This document shows, piece by piece, positions 36,343 to 45,084 of a stretch of DNA of 49,487 nucleotides. The DNA comes from Psychrobacter sp. 5A.1 (GTDB taxonomy: Bacteria; Pseudomonadota; Gammaproteobacteria; Pseudomonadales; Moraxellaceae). Position 1 is the first letter of the stretch. The number at the start of each line of letters is the position of its first letter. The translations under genes and the position numbers were made by a program. The DNA lies in the NCBI RefSeq assembly GCF_030407455.1, contig NZ_JASDDJ010000023.1, positions 1 to 49,487 of the forward strand, read 5' to 3'. The notes beneath the pieces are model-generated. The model saw only the letters and a list, made by a program, of their open reading frames with translations. It ran no database searches and was not told the origin of the DNA.

Positions 36343-38004
36343 ATGAACGCCAATTATATCAAACCCTCTGATACTCCTCTCGCTGTTCACTTATCAAGAC
36401 ATACACCTTCTAAGCTTGCGCTCATTATCGCGGGTGTCGTTGCTGTGAGTGCGTGTCAACCATCTGATAGTGTCTCTGACAATACATCAGACAGCGGCTC
36501 AAATCATGAAAGTACGGTCAGCACCAGTGAACCCCCCCAACCGCTAACATCTGAACGTACCGAAAATATCGAAGCGCTGGCAGGTGTACCGATGCAGCAA
36601 CTGGTGAGCTTTGACCCTCAAGAGATCAAGCAGGGCGGCGACTCTGGTATCAGCATTAGTAGCGCTGAAAGCTACTCTAAGCCTTCATCGAACCTAGCAG
36701 CTTCTCGCAAAGGATCGTTCTTCATCGGCAATGCCTTCTTTAAGCAGCCATGGGTCATCGCACCTGCCAGTACTGACAGCCGTGATGGACTTGGCGCATT
36801 GTTCAATGTGGCGGCTTGCCAGTCTTGCCACGTAAAAGATGGTCGTGGTCATGCACCAATGACCGCTGATGACGATGCCGATAGTTTATTGCTTCGTCTG
36901 TCTATGCCAGCGACCACCGATGAGCAGCGTCAACAGCTAAAGGACTCGCTCATTGAAAAGGTGGCTCATCCTATGTATGGTGGTCAGCTACAAGATCGCG
37001 GTATTCAGGGCGTGCCTGCTGAAGCGAGAATCGCGGTGCAGTGGACGGATAAACCAGTCACCTTTGCTGATGGGTATGTCGAGACGCTGCGTGCACCAAC
37101 ATTTAATCTGACCAAACCTGGCTATGGTGCTCTTGACGATGAAATGATGGTATCGCCGCGTGTGGCTCTACCGATGATTGGGCTTGGGCTGTTAGAGCAG
37201 ATACCTGATGATGACATTAAAAAACAAGCGAGCGACAGTAGCAATAGCGATATCAGTGGTAAATTCAACTGGGTGATGGATCCACAAACCGGCAAGCATG
37301 CGCTTGGACGATTTGGTTGGAAAGCGGGTCAAACCAAACTGATTACTCAGAACCAAAGTGCCTTTAACGAAGACATGGGTTTGACATCAAACATCCGTCC
37401 TCACGAGTCCTGTATGCCAACGCAGACCGCTTGTCTAAATGCAACGACGGGTGCTGATGAGCAAGGTAACGGTAAACCACCTGTTGAAGTAAATGATGAG
37501 GTCGCTAAATTTGTAGAGTTTTATACCCGCAATCTCGCAGTGCCGCATCGCCGTAATGCAGATGATGAGCTGGTGCTGGCGGGCAAAAAACGTTTTTATG
37601 ACATGGGCTGTCAAAGCTGCCATACGCCAAGATATCAGTTGCCAAAAACCGACGATGATCATCTTGAGCAGCATGGCCAAGTGATTTATCCTTACACAGA
37701 TTTGTTATTACATGATATGGGCGATGATCTCGCTGATCGTACGATTGCTGGTAAGTTACCACCAAAAGATGCCCAAGTTGAATTTTTAGCCAACTCTTAT
37801 GAGTGGCGTACGCCTGCACTTTGGGGCGTAGGGCTTGCTCAAACGGTTGATTCACAAGCGACGTTTTTGCATGATGGCCGTGCTCGTACGCTAATGGAAG
37901 CCGTTCTATGGCATGGTGGAGAGTCTGAAAAACAACAGAAAGAAGTGCTTAAACTTGATAAACAAGGGCGTGCTGAATTGAATGCGTTCTTAAAGTCATT
38001 ATAA
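36343..38004 (+). CDS. Di-heme DUF1111 (thiol oxidoreductase-like) c-type cytochrome lipoprotein
   Basis: A 553-residue exported protein whose signal peptide appears to end in a lipobox VSAC (Cys38), followed by a Ser/Thr/Asp-rich linker. Two heme c motifs are present: CQSCH at residues 159-163 and CQSCH at 423-427, flanked by family sequences NVAACQSCHVKDGRGH and FLHDGRARTLMEAVLWHGG. DUF1111 proteins (DHOR) are related to di-heme peroxidase-like cytochromes and commonly sit beside imelysin genes. Heme attachment would require the Ccm system encoded at 2.2-5.7 kb. The ribosome binding site is poor (AAGG about 12 bases upstream). A 287-bp gap with a terminator separates it from the first imelysin. 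Confidence 0.88.
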   Translation: MNANYIKPSDTPLAVHLSRHTPSKLALIIAGVVAVSACQPSDSVSDNTSDSGSNHESTVSTSEPPQPLTSERTENIEALAGVPMQQLVSFDPQEIKQGGDSGISISSAESYSKPSSNLAASRKGSFFIGNAFFKQPWVIAPASTDSRDGLGALFNVAACQSCHVKDGRGHAPMTADDDADSLLLRLSMPATTDEQRQQLKDSLIEKVAHPMYGGQLQDRGIQGVPAEARIAVQWTDKPVTFADGYVETLRAPTFNLTKPGYGALDDEMMVSPRVALPMIGLGLLEQIPDDDIKKQASDSSNSDISGKFNWVMDPQTGKHALGRFGWKAGQTKLITQNQSAFNEDMGLTSNIRPHESCMPTQTACLNATTGADEQGNGKPPVEVNDEVAKFVEFYTRNLAVPHRRNADDELVLAGKKRFYDMGCQSCHTPRYQLPKTDDDHLEQHGQVIYPYTDLLLHDMGDDLADRTIAGKLPPKDAQVEFLANSYEWRTPALWGVGLAQTVDSQATFLHDGRARTLMEAVLWHGGESEKQQKEVLKLDKQGRAELNAFLKSL

Positions 38005-38036
38005 AAGTGCGATTGTTTATTTACATTTAATACCTA

Positions 38037-38072
38037 AATAGGGCAGATATTAATAAAACAATCTACCCTATT
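38037..38072 (+). repeat. Inverted repeat between DUF1111 and second imelysin genes
   Basis: AATAGGGCAGAT (38037-38048) pairs with ATCTACCCTATT (38061-38072) at 11 of 12 positions around a 12-base loop. There is no T run. It could be an mRNA stabiliser or a processing site within the operon. Confidence 0.6.
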
Positions 38073-38120
38073 ACAGATACAACGATTGAAATAATTACTC
38101 ATATAAATACCGAGAAACCT

Positions 38121-39272
38121 ATGAAAATAAACCACGCTTTGGCAATGGCGCTGTCTGCATTAAGTGCAGGACTGCTTATCAGCTGTGTCAAACCTGCTGA
38201 TGACAATAAAGCGCCAGATGTGGACAGCCAAAAAGTTGTGCAAGACAATGCAGCTACTGACAGTTCAGTAGAAAGCAGCAAAGCAAGCACTGAGCAGATC
38301 GTTGCGGTGGATATCAGCCCTGAGACTGAAAAAACGTATTTGACGCATGTGGCAGATGACATCGTGATTCCTGCGTATGCCGATGCGGCGAAGCAAAGCG
38401 ATCTCCTAAATGAGTTGGCGCAAAAGCATTGTACACAAGCGCCAGTAAGCGGTGATGAGCTACAAGCATTACGTGCGCAGTGGCTCGTATTGGCACAAGC
38501 GTGGTCGAGTGCTGAGATGATCAACTTCGGCCCTGCGACAGCCAGCATGAGTAACTTGTACATTAACTATTACCCTGACGAGCGTGGGCTGGTACACAGT
38601 GGCGTGGCCGATTTGATTGCTGCCAATCCCAAGCTAACCCCAGAGCAGCTTGCTAACGAGAGCGCCATCGTACAGGGCGTACCAGGGTTAGAAGAAGCTT
38701 TGTTTGCCAATGACAGTTTGGACGCTGGTCAATGCGCTTATGTGATCAGTGCAAGCAGTGCGTTGAGCACACGTCTAAAAGCCATCGAAAAAAACTGGCA
38801 GCAGAACGCCACTGATTTATTGGCAATTGATAAAGTAGCTGACAGCGATCAAGGTTTGAACCAATGGTTTAACTCTTTACTGTCATTGATTGAGACCATG
38901 AAGTCTAATGCCATTGATCAGCCACTCGGTCTGACGGGTAAAGCAAAAGGCCATTTGCCAGCTGTTACCGCTGGTCAAAGCCGCGCTATTATCAATGCTA
39001 AGTTAGACACCATCAATAAAGCCATGACGGATCCCGTGTTGACGGCTATCCTTGGCAGCAATGATGAAAACAAAGTCTCGGATAATCTATCGACTGCACT
39101 TGCCGACACGACCGCATTATTGGCACAAATGCCAGAAGATTTATCAAAGGCTAATAAGGATGATCAACAAGCGTTATACGATCATCTTACAGAGGTAACT
39201 CGTTTGATTAAACGCCAGTTAATCCCAGCACTTGGTATCCGTGTGGGTTTTAATAGCACCGATGGCGATTAG
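38121..39272 (+). CDS. Second imelysin-family lipoprotein
   Basis: A 383-residue exported lipoprotein (signal peptide ending LISC, Cys22) with an acidic Ser/Asp linker and a divergent imelysin domain containing AQAWSSAEMINFGPA and FALGVRVGFNSTDGD-like ends (seen here as IPALGIRVGFNSTDGD-type: ALGIRVGFNSTDGD). It is the partner imelysin of the cluster, matching the second imelysin found beside DUF1111 and DUF1513 genes in Pseudomonas (PA4372 position). The GxHxxE motif of the first imelysin is not obvious here, so the metal site may differ. It starts 116 bp after the DUF1111 gene, and DUF1513 begins three bases after its stop, so these two are translationally coupled. Confidence 0.85.
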   Translation: MKINHALAMALSALSAGLLISCVKPADDNKAPDVDSQKVVQDNAATDSSVESSKASTEQIVAVDISPETEKTYLTHVADDIVIPAYADAAKQSDLLNELAQKHCTQAPVSGDELQALRAQWLVLAQAWSSAEMINFGPATASMSNLYINYYPDERGLVHSGVADLIAANPKLTPEQLANESAIVQGVPGLEEALFANDSLDAGQCAYVISASSALSTRLKAIEKNWQQNATDLLAIDKVADSDQGLNQWFNSLLSLIETMKSNAIDQPLGLTGKAKGHLPAVTAGQSRAIINAKLDTINKAMTDPVLTAILGSNDENKVSDNLSTALADTTALLAQMPEDLSKANKDDQQALYDHLTEVTRLIKRQLIPALGIRVGFNSTDGD

Positions 39273-39275
39273 ACG

Positions 39276-40844
39276 ATGTCTCTTATCGAAGCGAATACTG
39301 TCGTATCAGCAGCCAAAAGTCATGACCAGTCAAATAGCGCTAATGGGTCTGGTACAAGTTCGGCACGCCATGAGCTCTTGACGACTTCCATGCTGACCGC
39401 AATAGGTACAGCAGCGTTGGTCGGTATTCACCATCGTTATCGTAAGCAGCAGCATCCAGATGCCAGCCTACAAGACTATGTGACTGGTATTCGTACGCAA
39501 TGGCAGGCATTACGATCGACCACTGATTCAACGTCGAAGCTGACACGCTTGCGCTATGCTTGTCAGCAAGCAGTGGCAACAGGGAAGCAGGCTTATCATC
39601 ATGCTATAGATAATGATGAGTGTGATGCGCCTGACTTTACTGCCATGCACACGACGACGATGCTGGCGCGCCCAGTTAGCTGGGTTAGTGGTGTCGCCTC
39701 TATGCCAAAAAATAAGGCTTTATCAAGCCAAAATGAGCATGACTTTGGTGTGGTGGGTATTGATGCTGACAGACAAATCGTTTGGCAAACGACCATGCCT
39801 GAGCGTGTCCACGACATCGTTGTTCAGCCTGTATCTGTCCATGTACCTGAAGCTCACGATCAACATAATACTATCGAACCAAGCCGCGACGTCGTCGTCA
39901 TGGGTCGTCGTCCCAGTGAAAAGTTTTGGGTGCTCAATACGTCAAATGGGCAAGTAAAATATGCCATCAAAGCTGATTTAAACCGTCATTTTTATGGTCA
40001 TGCTTGCTATAGCTTAGATGGCAGGTTGCTCTATGTGACTGAAAATGACACGGTGAGTTTGGCCGGCAAAATTGGTATCTATGATGCCGACGACGCTTAT
40101 AGAAAAGTAGCAGAGTTTGACTCACATGGCATCGGTCCACATGAGCTGATTATGCATCCAGATGGTGAGACGCTAGTCATTGCAAACGGTGGTATCAAAA
40201 CCGAACAAGCCTCTCGTGAGGAGCTAAATCTAGATACCATGCGACCATCGCTGGTGTATCTGAACCGTCACGATGGCGCACTGCTTGAACAGGTCATTCC
40301 TGAGCATAATCAGATGAGTGTACGCCACTTAGCTATGCACGATGATGGCACAGTGATGATCGGTATCCAATTCCAAGGTGAAAAACACATCAATGTCCCA
40401 TTGGTGCTGACTCATAAACGTGGTGATACCAGCTTTACCCCACTAACCATGCCAAACAATCAATGGCAACGCTTTCACCAATATATCGCTAGCGTAGCGG
40501 TTGATAGTGAGCGCAACTTACTGTGTGTGACCACGCCAATTGGTGGCTGTGCGGCGATTTATGATTTACATACTCGTGAGCTGATTGATGATGTGAGTCT
40601 GCCAGATTGTGCAGGAGCGTCAGTTTTAGCTAACTCTGAGACATCAGCTAGTAACATCGACGACTGTACCGAGCCGACAGGGTTTATCGTCAGTGATGGT
40701 CAAGGGCAGCTAACCGCGCTAAGAGTAAATGCTTTGCTAGAGGTACAAATTGACGCGAATAATGCTGAACATTCTGAGCGGATTATCAAAGACAGTAAAT
40801 TGCATATGATGTCTTTTGACAACCATTTGCAGGCATTATTGTGA
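39276..40844 (+). CDS. DUF1513 beta-propeller protein
   Basis: A 522-residue protein of the DUF1513 family, predicted to fold as a beta-propeller: repeated blades such as HDIVVQPVS, GHACYSLDGRLLYVTEN, GPHELIMHPDGETLVIANGG, VRHLAMHDDGTVMIGIQ and ASVAVDSERNLLCVTTP, with the family signature FDSHGIGPHELIMHPDG. Other DUF1513 proteins start with a twin-arginine signal; here no RRxFL motif is seen, and the ~90-residue N-terminus carries only a short Ala/Leu-rich segment (LTTSMLTAIGTAALVGI), so export is uncertain. It is last in the iron cluster, beginning three bases after the second imelysin. The role is unknown; it may bind or handle iron with its partners. Confidence 0.85.
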   Translation: MSLIEANTVVSAAKSHDQSNSANGSGTSSARHELLTTSMLTAIGTAALVGIHHRYRKQQHPDASLQDYVTGIRTQWQALRSTTDSTSKLTRLRYACQQAVATGKQAYHHAIDNDECDAPDFTAMHTTTMLARPVSWVSGVASMPKNKALSSQNEHDFGVVGIDADRQIVWQTTMPERVHDIVVQPVSVHVPEAHDQHNTIEPSRDVVVMGRRPSEKFWVLNTSNGQVKYAIKADLNRHFYGHACYSLDGRLLYVTENDTVSLAGKIGIYDADDAYRKVAEFDSHGIGPHELIMHPDGETLVIANGGIKTEQASREELNLDTMRPSLVYLNRHDGALLEQVIPEHNQMSVRHLAMHDDGTVMIGIQFQGEKHINVPLVLTHKRGDTSFTPLTMPNNQWQRFHQYIASVAVDSERNLLCVTTPIGGCAAIYDLHTRELIDDVSLPDCAGASVLANSETSASNIDDCTEPTGFIVSDGQGQLTALRVNALLEVQIDANNAEHSERIIKDSKLHMMSFDNHLQALL

Positions 40845-40869
40845 TAAGTGAGAGAGGTAGGGGATAACG

Positions 40870-41532
40870 ATGGCGACACAAGATACGACATCGATATCAA
40901 TACTTGCCAAGCAACAACTTGCACAAGCAGGCATTGAGCTACAGGTTACTAAAAAACGCGTCAAAAATATCAATTTTCGTCTAAAACCATACCTGTTGAT
41001 GGTGTCTGTACCAGTATCTATGAGTGCTGCACAGATTGCACAGGCTGTTGCTCAGCGTGTATCATGGGCAGTGGCTAACCATGTGCAAGTATTGGAACAA
41101 TATAAGCGTAAACAGCACGCCTTAACAGAATCCTTAACTGCCAATAGCCCACTATTATTATGGGGCACAGCACAGTCCTTTACGCTCAGTCCTGATGAAA
41201 AAATCACCTACTATCGGCAACAACTCTCCGAAGTCGCACCTGCACTATTTGAAAAGTGGCAGCCAATCGTTGGCGCTTATGCCAATGAAATACGTTTGAA
41301 AAAAATGCACACGCGTTGGGGCAGCTGCAACACGCGCGCAAAACGAATTTGGCTATCGGTTTATCTTCCTGCTTATCCTATCGAATGCACCGAATACGTA
41401 ATCGTTCATGAGCTGTGCCACTTGCATCATGCCAACCATAGCCGTGCGTTTTGGCAAACCGTTGCCACAGCGATGCCAGATTACCAGCAATGGCATAATA
41501 TCCTAGCGGGCAAGACAGGTCAGCTGGATTAG
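40870..41532 (+). CDS. YgjP-like zinc metallopeptidase (DUF45/M48-like)
   Basis: A 220-residue cytoplasmic protein of the YgjP/DUF45 family. The C-terminal domain contains the family core HTRWGSC (RWGSC block), SVYLPAYPIECTEYVIVHELCHLHH and SRAFW, with the zinc motif HELCH at residues 180-184. The N-terminal domain carries KKRVKNINFRLKPYLLMVSVP, typical of the family. Activity is unproven for most members. A G-rich AGGTAGGGG precedes the ATG. It follows the DUF1513 gene by 25 bp, so it may share the iron-cluster transcript, although nothing else links it to iron. Confidence 0.85.
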   Translation: MATQDTTSISILAKQQLAQAGIELQVTKKRVKNINFRLKPYLLMVSVPVSMSAAQIAQAVAQRVSWAVANHVQVLEQYKRKQHALTESLTANSPLLLWGTAQSFTLSPDEKITYYRQQLSEVAPALFEKWQPIVGAYANEIRLKKMHTRWGSCNTRAKRIWLSVYLPAYPIECTEYVIVHELCHLHHANHSRAFWQTVATAMPDYQQWHNILAGKTGQLD

Positions 41533-41582
41533 ATCTAATCTTCAATATCTGTAACGTTAATAAGCCAAATATGCTAAATTAT

Positions 41583-41603
41583 AACGGTATATTTTGTACC
41601 GTT
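41583..41603 (+). repeat. Palindrome upstream of the TPMT-family gene
   Basis: A perfect 7-bp inverted repeat AACGGTA / TACCGTT with a 7-base centre, about 50 bp before the methyltransferase start. It could be an operator or a hairpin; it lacks a T run in the forward direction. Confidence 0.45.
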
Positions 41604-41652
41604 TAAATGAAATTTAGAGTTTATGATAGAGTCAGGTGGATAAGGATATTCT

Positions 41653-42255
41653 ATGAATAATGTCAATCAGGCTGATTTTTGGCAGCAGCGTTATGAGAAG
41701 AACAGCACTGGCTGGGATATGGGGCAAGTATCACCACCCCTCAAAGCTTACATCGACCAGCTACCTGAGAGTGCGAGAGAACAAGCGATATTGGTGCCAG
41801 GAGCGGGTAATGCCTACGAGGTGGGTTATCTACATGAGCAAGGTTTTACCAATGTTACCTTGGTTGATTTTGCGCCTGCCCCGATCCAAGCATTTGCTGA
41901 GCGTTATCCTGACTTTCCGACTGAGCATTTAATTTGCGCAGATTTCTTTGGTTTATCACCTGAGCAACATCAGTTTGATTGTGTGCTTGAGCAGACGTTT
42001 TTTTGTGCGATAAATCCAGCACGCCGAGATGACTATGTCGAGCAAATGGCTGCGTTGCTGAAGCCTAAGGGTAAGCTAGTCGGCTTGCTGTTTGATAGAG
42101 ATTTTGGGCGACAAGAACCACCATTCGGTGGCACGAAAGAAGAATACCAACAGCGTTTTGAGAGCGTTTTTGATATAGAAATAATGGAGCCGAGTTATAA
42201 CTCGCATGCTGCACGGCAGGGCAGTGAGCTATTCGTTAAGCTGCGATTGAAGTAG
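41653..42255 (+). CDS. TPMT-family SAM-dependent methyltransferase
   Basis: A 200-residue class I methyltransferase of the thiopurine S-methyltransferase (TPMT) family: FWQQRYEKNSTGWDMGQVSPPL at the N-terminus (typical WDxG-N-x-P entry), glycine loop LVPGAGNAYEV, acidic LVDFAPAPIQ and DCVLEQTFFCAINPARRDDYV. Bacterial members detoxify thiols, tellurite or selenite, or modify other small acceptors; specificity cannot be read here. Its 3' end overlaps the convergent HD-domain gene by 27 bp. The ATG at 41653 has AAGGATATTCT upstream (AGGA about eight bases away). A 120-bp upstream spacer holds a short palindrome. Confidence 0.88.
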   Translation: MNNVNQADFWQQRYEKNSTGWDMGQVSPPLKAYIDQLPESAREQAILVPGAGNAYEVGYLHEQGFTNVTLVDFAPAPIQAFAERYPDFPTEHLICADFFGLSPEQHQFDCVLEQTFFCAINPARRDDYVEQMAALLKPKGKLVGLLFDRDFGRQEPPFGGTKEEYQQRFESVFDIEIMEPSYNSHAARQGSELFVKLRLK

Positions 42256-42912
42256 CGAATTAACCTCGCGTTTGATATTGTCGCGAGCTTGCGCTTCTAA
42301 GCGCTCATGGTAATGGTCAGTCAGATAGAGTTTGGGATGTGCTAGTAATCCTTTTAATACCGCAGTGCGACCATCACGGTAGTTGTCATCAGCGACGTGT
42401 GCGTATTCTTGCCGTATCGCGTTTGCATACTGCTCGTAGGTAGACCAAGGCGCACCCAAGATACTCAAATCCATATCTAACAAATACGCCGCATCGTTAT
42501 ATTGATGACTGTCTATCAACGCATCTATCTGATGGTTAGCCGTCATCATGATGAGTGCCCAGATCTGCTGGCACTGCTTTGGGCTTAGATAAAGGTTCAG
42601 AGCATCAGCCGCAAACTCAGCACTTTTTAGCTCGTTGTCGGAGCGTGTCGGCTCATATATCACATCATGATAGTACAGTGCCAATGCAATGATATGCGGC
42701 TCAGCAAGATGGTGCGTAATACTCTCAAACTGTCCAAATAGCTGCTCAATATGATTGAGCGTATGATAAGCACGTTGAGTCTCATTATAGCGCACAGCGA
42801 TATCTTGCCAGAGTGCTTGCGCTTTTTCTGGCGTGACATCATCACTGATAGCAGATAAATGCAAGTACAAACGACTGCCCAGATCCATATTTATTGGTGA
42901 CAATTCATTCAT
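42229..42912 (-). CDS. HD-superfamily hydrolase-like protein
   Basis: A 227-residue cytoplasmic helical protein of the predicted HD-superfamily hydrolase group (COG4339-like). The metal-binding residues are visible as YHTLNHI (H50, H54) and the central YYHDVIY (H82, D83), followed by a third acidic/His helix (DMDLSILG) later. HD proteins hydrolyse phosphoesters, often nucleotides, but this subgroup has no proven substrate. AAGGT lies five bases before the ATG. It starts 23 bp after the oxyR stop on the same strand, so it is likely cotranscribed with oxyR. Its 3' end overlaps the convergent TPMT gene by 27 bp. Confidence 0.82.
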   Translation of the reverse strand: MNELSPINMDLGSRLYLHLSAISDDVTPEKAQALWQDIAVRYNETQRAYHTLNHIEQLFGQFESITHHLAEPHIIALALYYHDVIYEPTRSDNELKSAEFAADALNLYLSPKQCQQIWALIMMTANHQIDALIDSHQYNDAAYLLDMDLSILGAPWSTYEQYANAIRQEYAHVADDNYRDGRTAVLKGLLAHPKLYLTDHYHERLEAQARDNIKREVNSLLQSQLNE

Positions 42913-42935
42913 GTTTAACCTTTATTGCCGGCCAT

Positions 42936-43844
42936 TTATTTTGTATTAGCCGCATCTTTAAACGCTTTATTAAACACCTCACCAAGCAAGCTCACATCAT
43001 CGACACGGGCATAATTCAGACGGGTGACAAAGGCAATATGGCGATGAGGGCCTTGCTCAGCTAATGGCACCGCAACGGCATTCTGATTTTGCAAATGCAA
43101 CTGATCCAGCGCCATCTCAGGTACTAGCGTCGTGCCCATATTGGCAAGCGCCATCTGAATAAGTGTGTTCAAACTGGCATCTGAAAAGCTCGACTTCATC
43201 TGTGCACGGTCGAAATGACAGACAGACAGTGTTTGATCGGTCAAGCAATGTCCTTCGCCAAGTAGCATCAGGTTGGCCGTCGCTAACTCATCTGCGTTGA
43301 TGGTCTCAAGCTCGGCATGTACGTCGTCTTTTGGGAATACCGCAAAAAAGTCTTCACTCCAAAACTCGAAGCTGTGTAACCCGTCTACCGCATAAGGCAG
43401 CGCAATGATAGCGGTGTCGATATGACCGTAACGCACTTGCTCAAGCAAACGCTCTGTTTGTTGCTCGACGATGGTCATGCGAAACTCTGGATACTGATCA
43501 CGCAGCGCAGGCAGTACTTTTGGCAGCAAGTAAGGGGCAATCGTTGGAATGATGCCGACGGTCATCGGATACGCAAGCGGTGTCTGATGGCTGTGCGCAC
43601 GCGTGGTCAAGTCACTCACTTCAGAAAACACGCGCTGTGCCCGTGTGAGGATATCTTGACCGATAGGAGTGATCAATACCTGCTTATTATTGCGTTCAAA
43701 AATCTGAGTATCGAGCTGTTTTTCTAATTCTGCGATACCCAAACTTAGTGCAGACTGAGAGATATTGCAGTCTTCTGCTGCACGTTTAAAGTGACGATGT
43801 TTGGCGACGGCTAGGGCAAACTCAAGTTGTCGTAAAGTAATCAT
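42936..43844 (-). CDS. oxyR: Hydrogen-peroxide-sensing regulator OxyR
   Basis: LysR-type regulator of the peroxide response, 302 residues. The N-terminal winged helix (LRQLEFALAVAKHRHFKRAAEDCNISQSALSLGI, shown here by AAEDCNISQSALSLGI) is followed by the co-inducer domain with the redox pair C200 and C209 in GEGHCLTDQTLSVC, nine residues apart exactly as Cys199/Cys208 of E. coli OxyR. GAGG lies a few bases before the ATG. It is divergent from ahpC across a 268-bp region that should carry its own and ahpC control sites, and it is probably cotranscribed with the HD-domain gene downstream. Confidence 0.95.
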   Translation of the reverse strand: MITLRQLEFALAVAKHRHFKRAAEDCNISQSALSLGIAELEKQLDTQIFERNNKQVLITPIGQDILTRAQRVFSEVSDLTTRAHSHQTPLAYPMTVGIIPTIAPYLLPKVLPALRDQYPEFRMTIVEQQTERLLEQVRYGHIDTAIIALPYAVDGLHSFEFWSEDFFAVFPKDDVHAELETINADELATANLMLLGEGHCLTDQTLSVCHFDRAQMKSSFSDASLNTLIQMALANMGTTLVPEMALDQLHLQNQNAVAVPLAEQGPHRHIAFVTRLNYARVDDVSLLGEVFNKAFKDAANTK

Positions 43845-44112
43845 AAAACCTCTCTATTGATGAGCTTTTAACACGATGTAATCTCAATGTCACTTTAATG
43901 CTATATAGTCAATCATGCATAGCGCACTGATGATAAAATGTAGAGAGAATAGTTTAACAAGTTTAATAAAACAAAACATCACATTAAAAACTTTTAACTG
44001 GATTAACGATAGAATTCGCGTATAGTTTGTCAGGTAGCCCAGATAGTTAAAGGGCTAAGTAAAAAAACCATATAAATAATTTCTCATTAACTTAACTATA
44101 AAGGAGCCAATC

Positions 44113-44679
44113 ATGGCGTCTATTATCAATCAAGAAATCCCAGAATTTTCAGCAGATGCGTATGTAAACGGTGAGTTCAAAACCATCACTTCAGAAGACG
44201 TAAAAGGCAACTGGGCAATCTTCTTATTCTACCCAGCCGATTTCACTTTTGTTTGCCCAACTGAACTTGAAGACATGGCCGCTCATTATGACGAGCTAAA
44301 AGGCCTAGGTGTAGAAGTATACTCAGTATCAACTGACACGCATTTCACGCACAAAGCATGGCATGATTCTTCAGACGCTATCGGCAAAGTACAGTACCCA
44401 ATGATCGGCGATCCTACTGGTAAAATCACTCGCGGCTTTAACGTGATGATCGAAGAAGCTGGTTTGGCTGAGCGCGGTACGTTCTTGGTAGATCCAGACG
44501 GTTTGGTTCAAGTTGCTGAAATTCATGCTGGCGGTATTGGCCGTAGTGCAAAAGACATGCTACGTAAAGTAAAAGCAGCACAGTACGTTCGTGAAAACGA
44601 CGGCGAAGTTTGCCCAGCAGCTTGGGAAGCTGGGCAAGAAACGCTAAAACCAAGTCTTGATCTTGTTGGTAAAATCTAA
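44113..44679 (+). CDS. ahpC: Alkyl hydroperoxide reductase peroxiredoxin AhpC
   Basis: Typical 2-Cys peroxiredoxin, 188 residues, reducing hydrogen peroxide and organic hydroperoxides with electrons from AhpF. Peroxidatic C48 sits in [10 protein letters not shown] and the resolving C167 in [15 protein letters not shown] lies six bases before the ATG, and codon use is strongly biased, both signs of high expression. It is divergent from oxyR and followed by a bidirectional terminator. I could not find a clean four-part OxyR site in the 268-bp spacer, although several ATAG tetranucleotides are present (44009, 44022, 44043). Confidence 0.96.
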   Translation: MASIINQEIPEFSADAYVNGEFKTITSEDVKGNWAIFLFYPADFTFVCPTELEDMAAHYDELKGLGVEVYSVSTDTHFTHKAWHDSSDAIGKVQYPMIGDPTGKITRGFNVMIEEAGLAERGTFLVDPDGLVQVAEIHAGGIGRSAKDMLRKVKAAQYVRENDGEVCPAAWEAGQETLKPSLDLVGKI

Positions 44680-44758
44680 GTAATGGCTTAATCAGTCAAA
44701 TCATTTAGATATTTATAGTGTTGTATATAAAGCTACTGGTTATATCAATACGATAAAC

Positions 44759-44794
44759 AAAGACCCCATCAGCATAAGTTGATGGGGTCTTTTT
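44759..44794. terminator. Bidirectional intrinsic terminator, ahpC / YdcH-like gene
   Basis: A perfect stem of at least 10 bp, AGACCCCATC at 44761-44770 with GATGGGGTCT at 44781-44790, extended by two A-T pairs, a 10-base loop, and T runs on both strands. It separates convergent ahpC and the minus-strand small gene. Confidence 0.9.
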
Positions 44795-44835
44795 ATGTCT
44801 TTTATTACTCAGTATTTTTATTGCTTAATCATAAA

Positions 44836-45084
44836 TTAAGCATGAGATTGTAGTTTGTTTTTATCGATTATTTTATAAATCTCATCTTTTAGTTGCAGCT
44901 TTCGCCGCTTCATTTGTTCTATTTCTTCATCACGGCTAGCATGCTTTACCAAATCTTTTTCCAGATGATTAATCTGTTGATCAAGCTGAGTATGCTCATC
45001 AAAAATACTGGCAAAATGGCTGTCTTTTTGCCTAAGTTCAGTAATAACATCTCTGTTGTCTTGCAATGTGTCAGTCTTTCTCAT
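44836..45084 (-). CDS. YdcH-like small protein (DUF465)
   Basis: An 82-residue, highly charged helical protein of the DUF465/YdcH family, with the family-like core FASIFDEHTQLDQQINHLEKD and KRRKLQLKDEIYKII. It is predicted to be a two-helix coiled coil in the cytoplasm; function unknown. AAGGA lies about seven bases before the ATG. It sits on the opposite strand between ahpC and ahpF, breaking up a pair that is adjacent in many bacteria. Confidence 0.85.
   Translation of the reverse strand: MRKTDTLQDNRDVITELRQKDSHFASIFDEHTQLDQQINHLEKDLVKHASRDEEIEQMKRRKLQLKDEIYKIIDKNKLQSHA

Noticed and set aside
43845..44112. OxyR binding site between oxyR and ahpC
   Set aside because: ATAG tetranucleotides occur at 44009, 44022 and 44043, but the spacing does not fit the ATAG-N7-CTAT pattern repeated twice, so no site is claimed.
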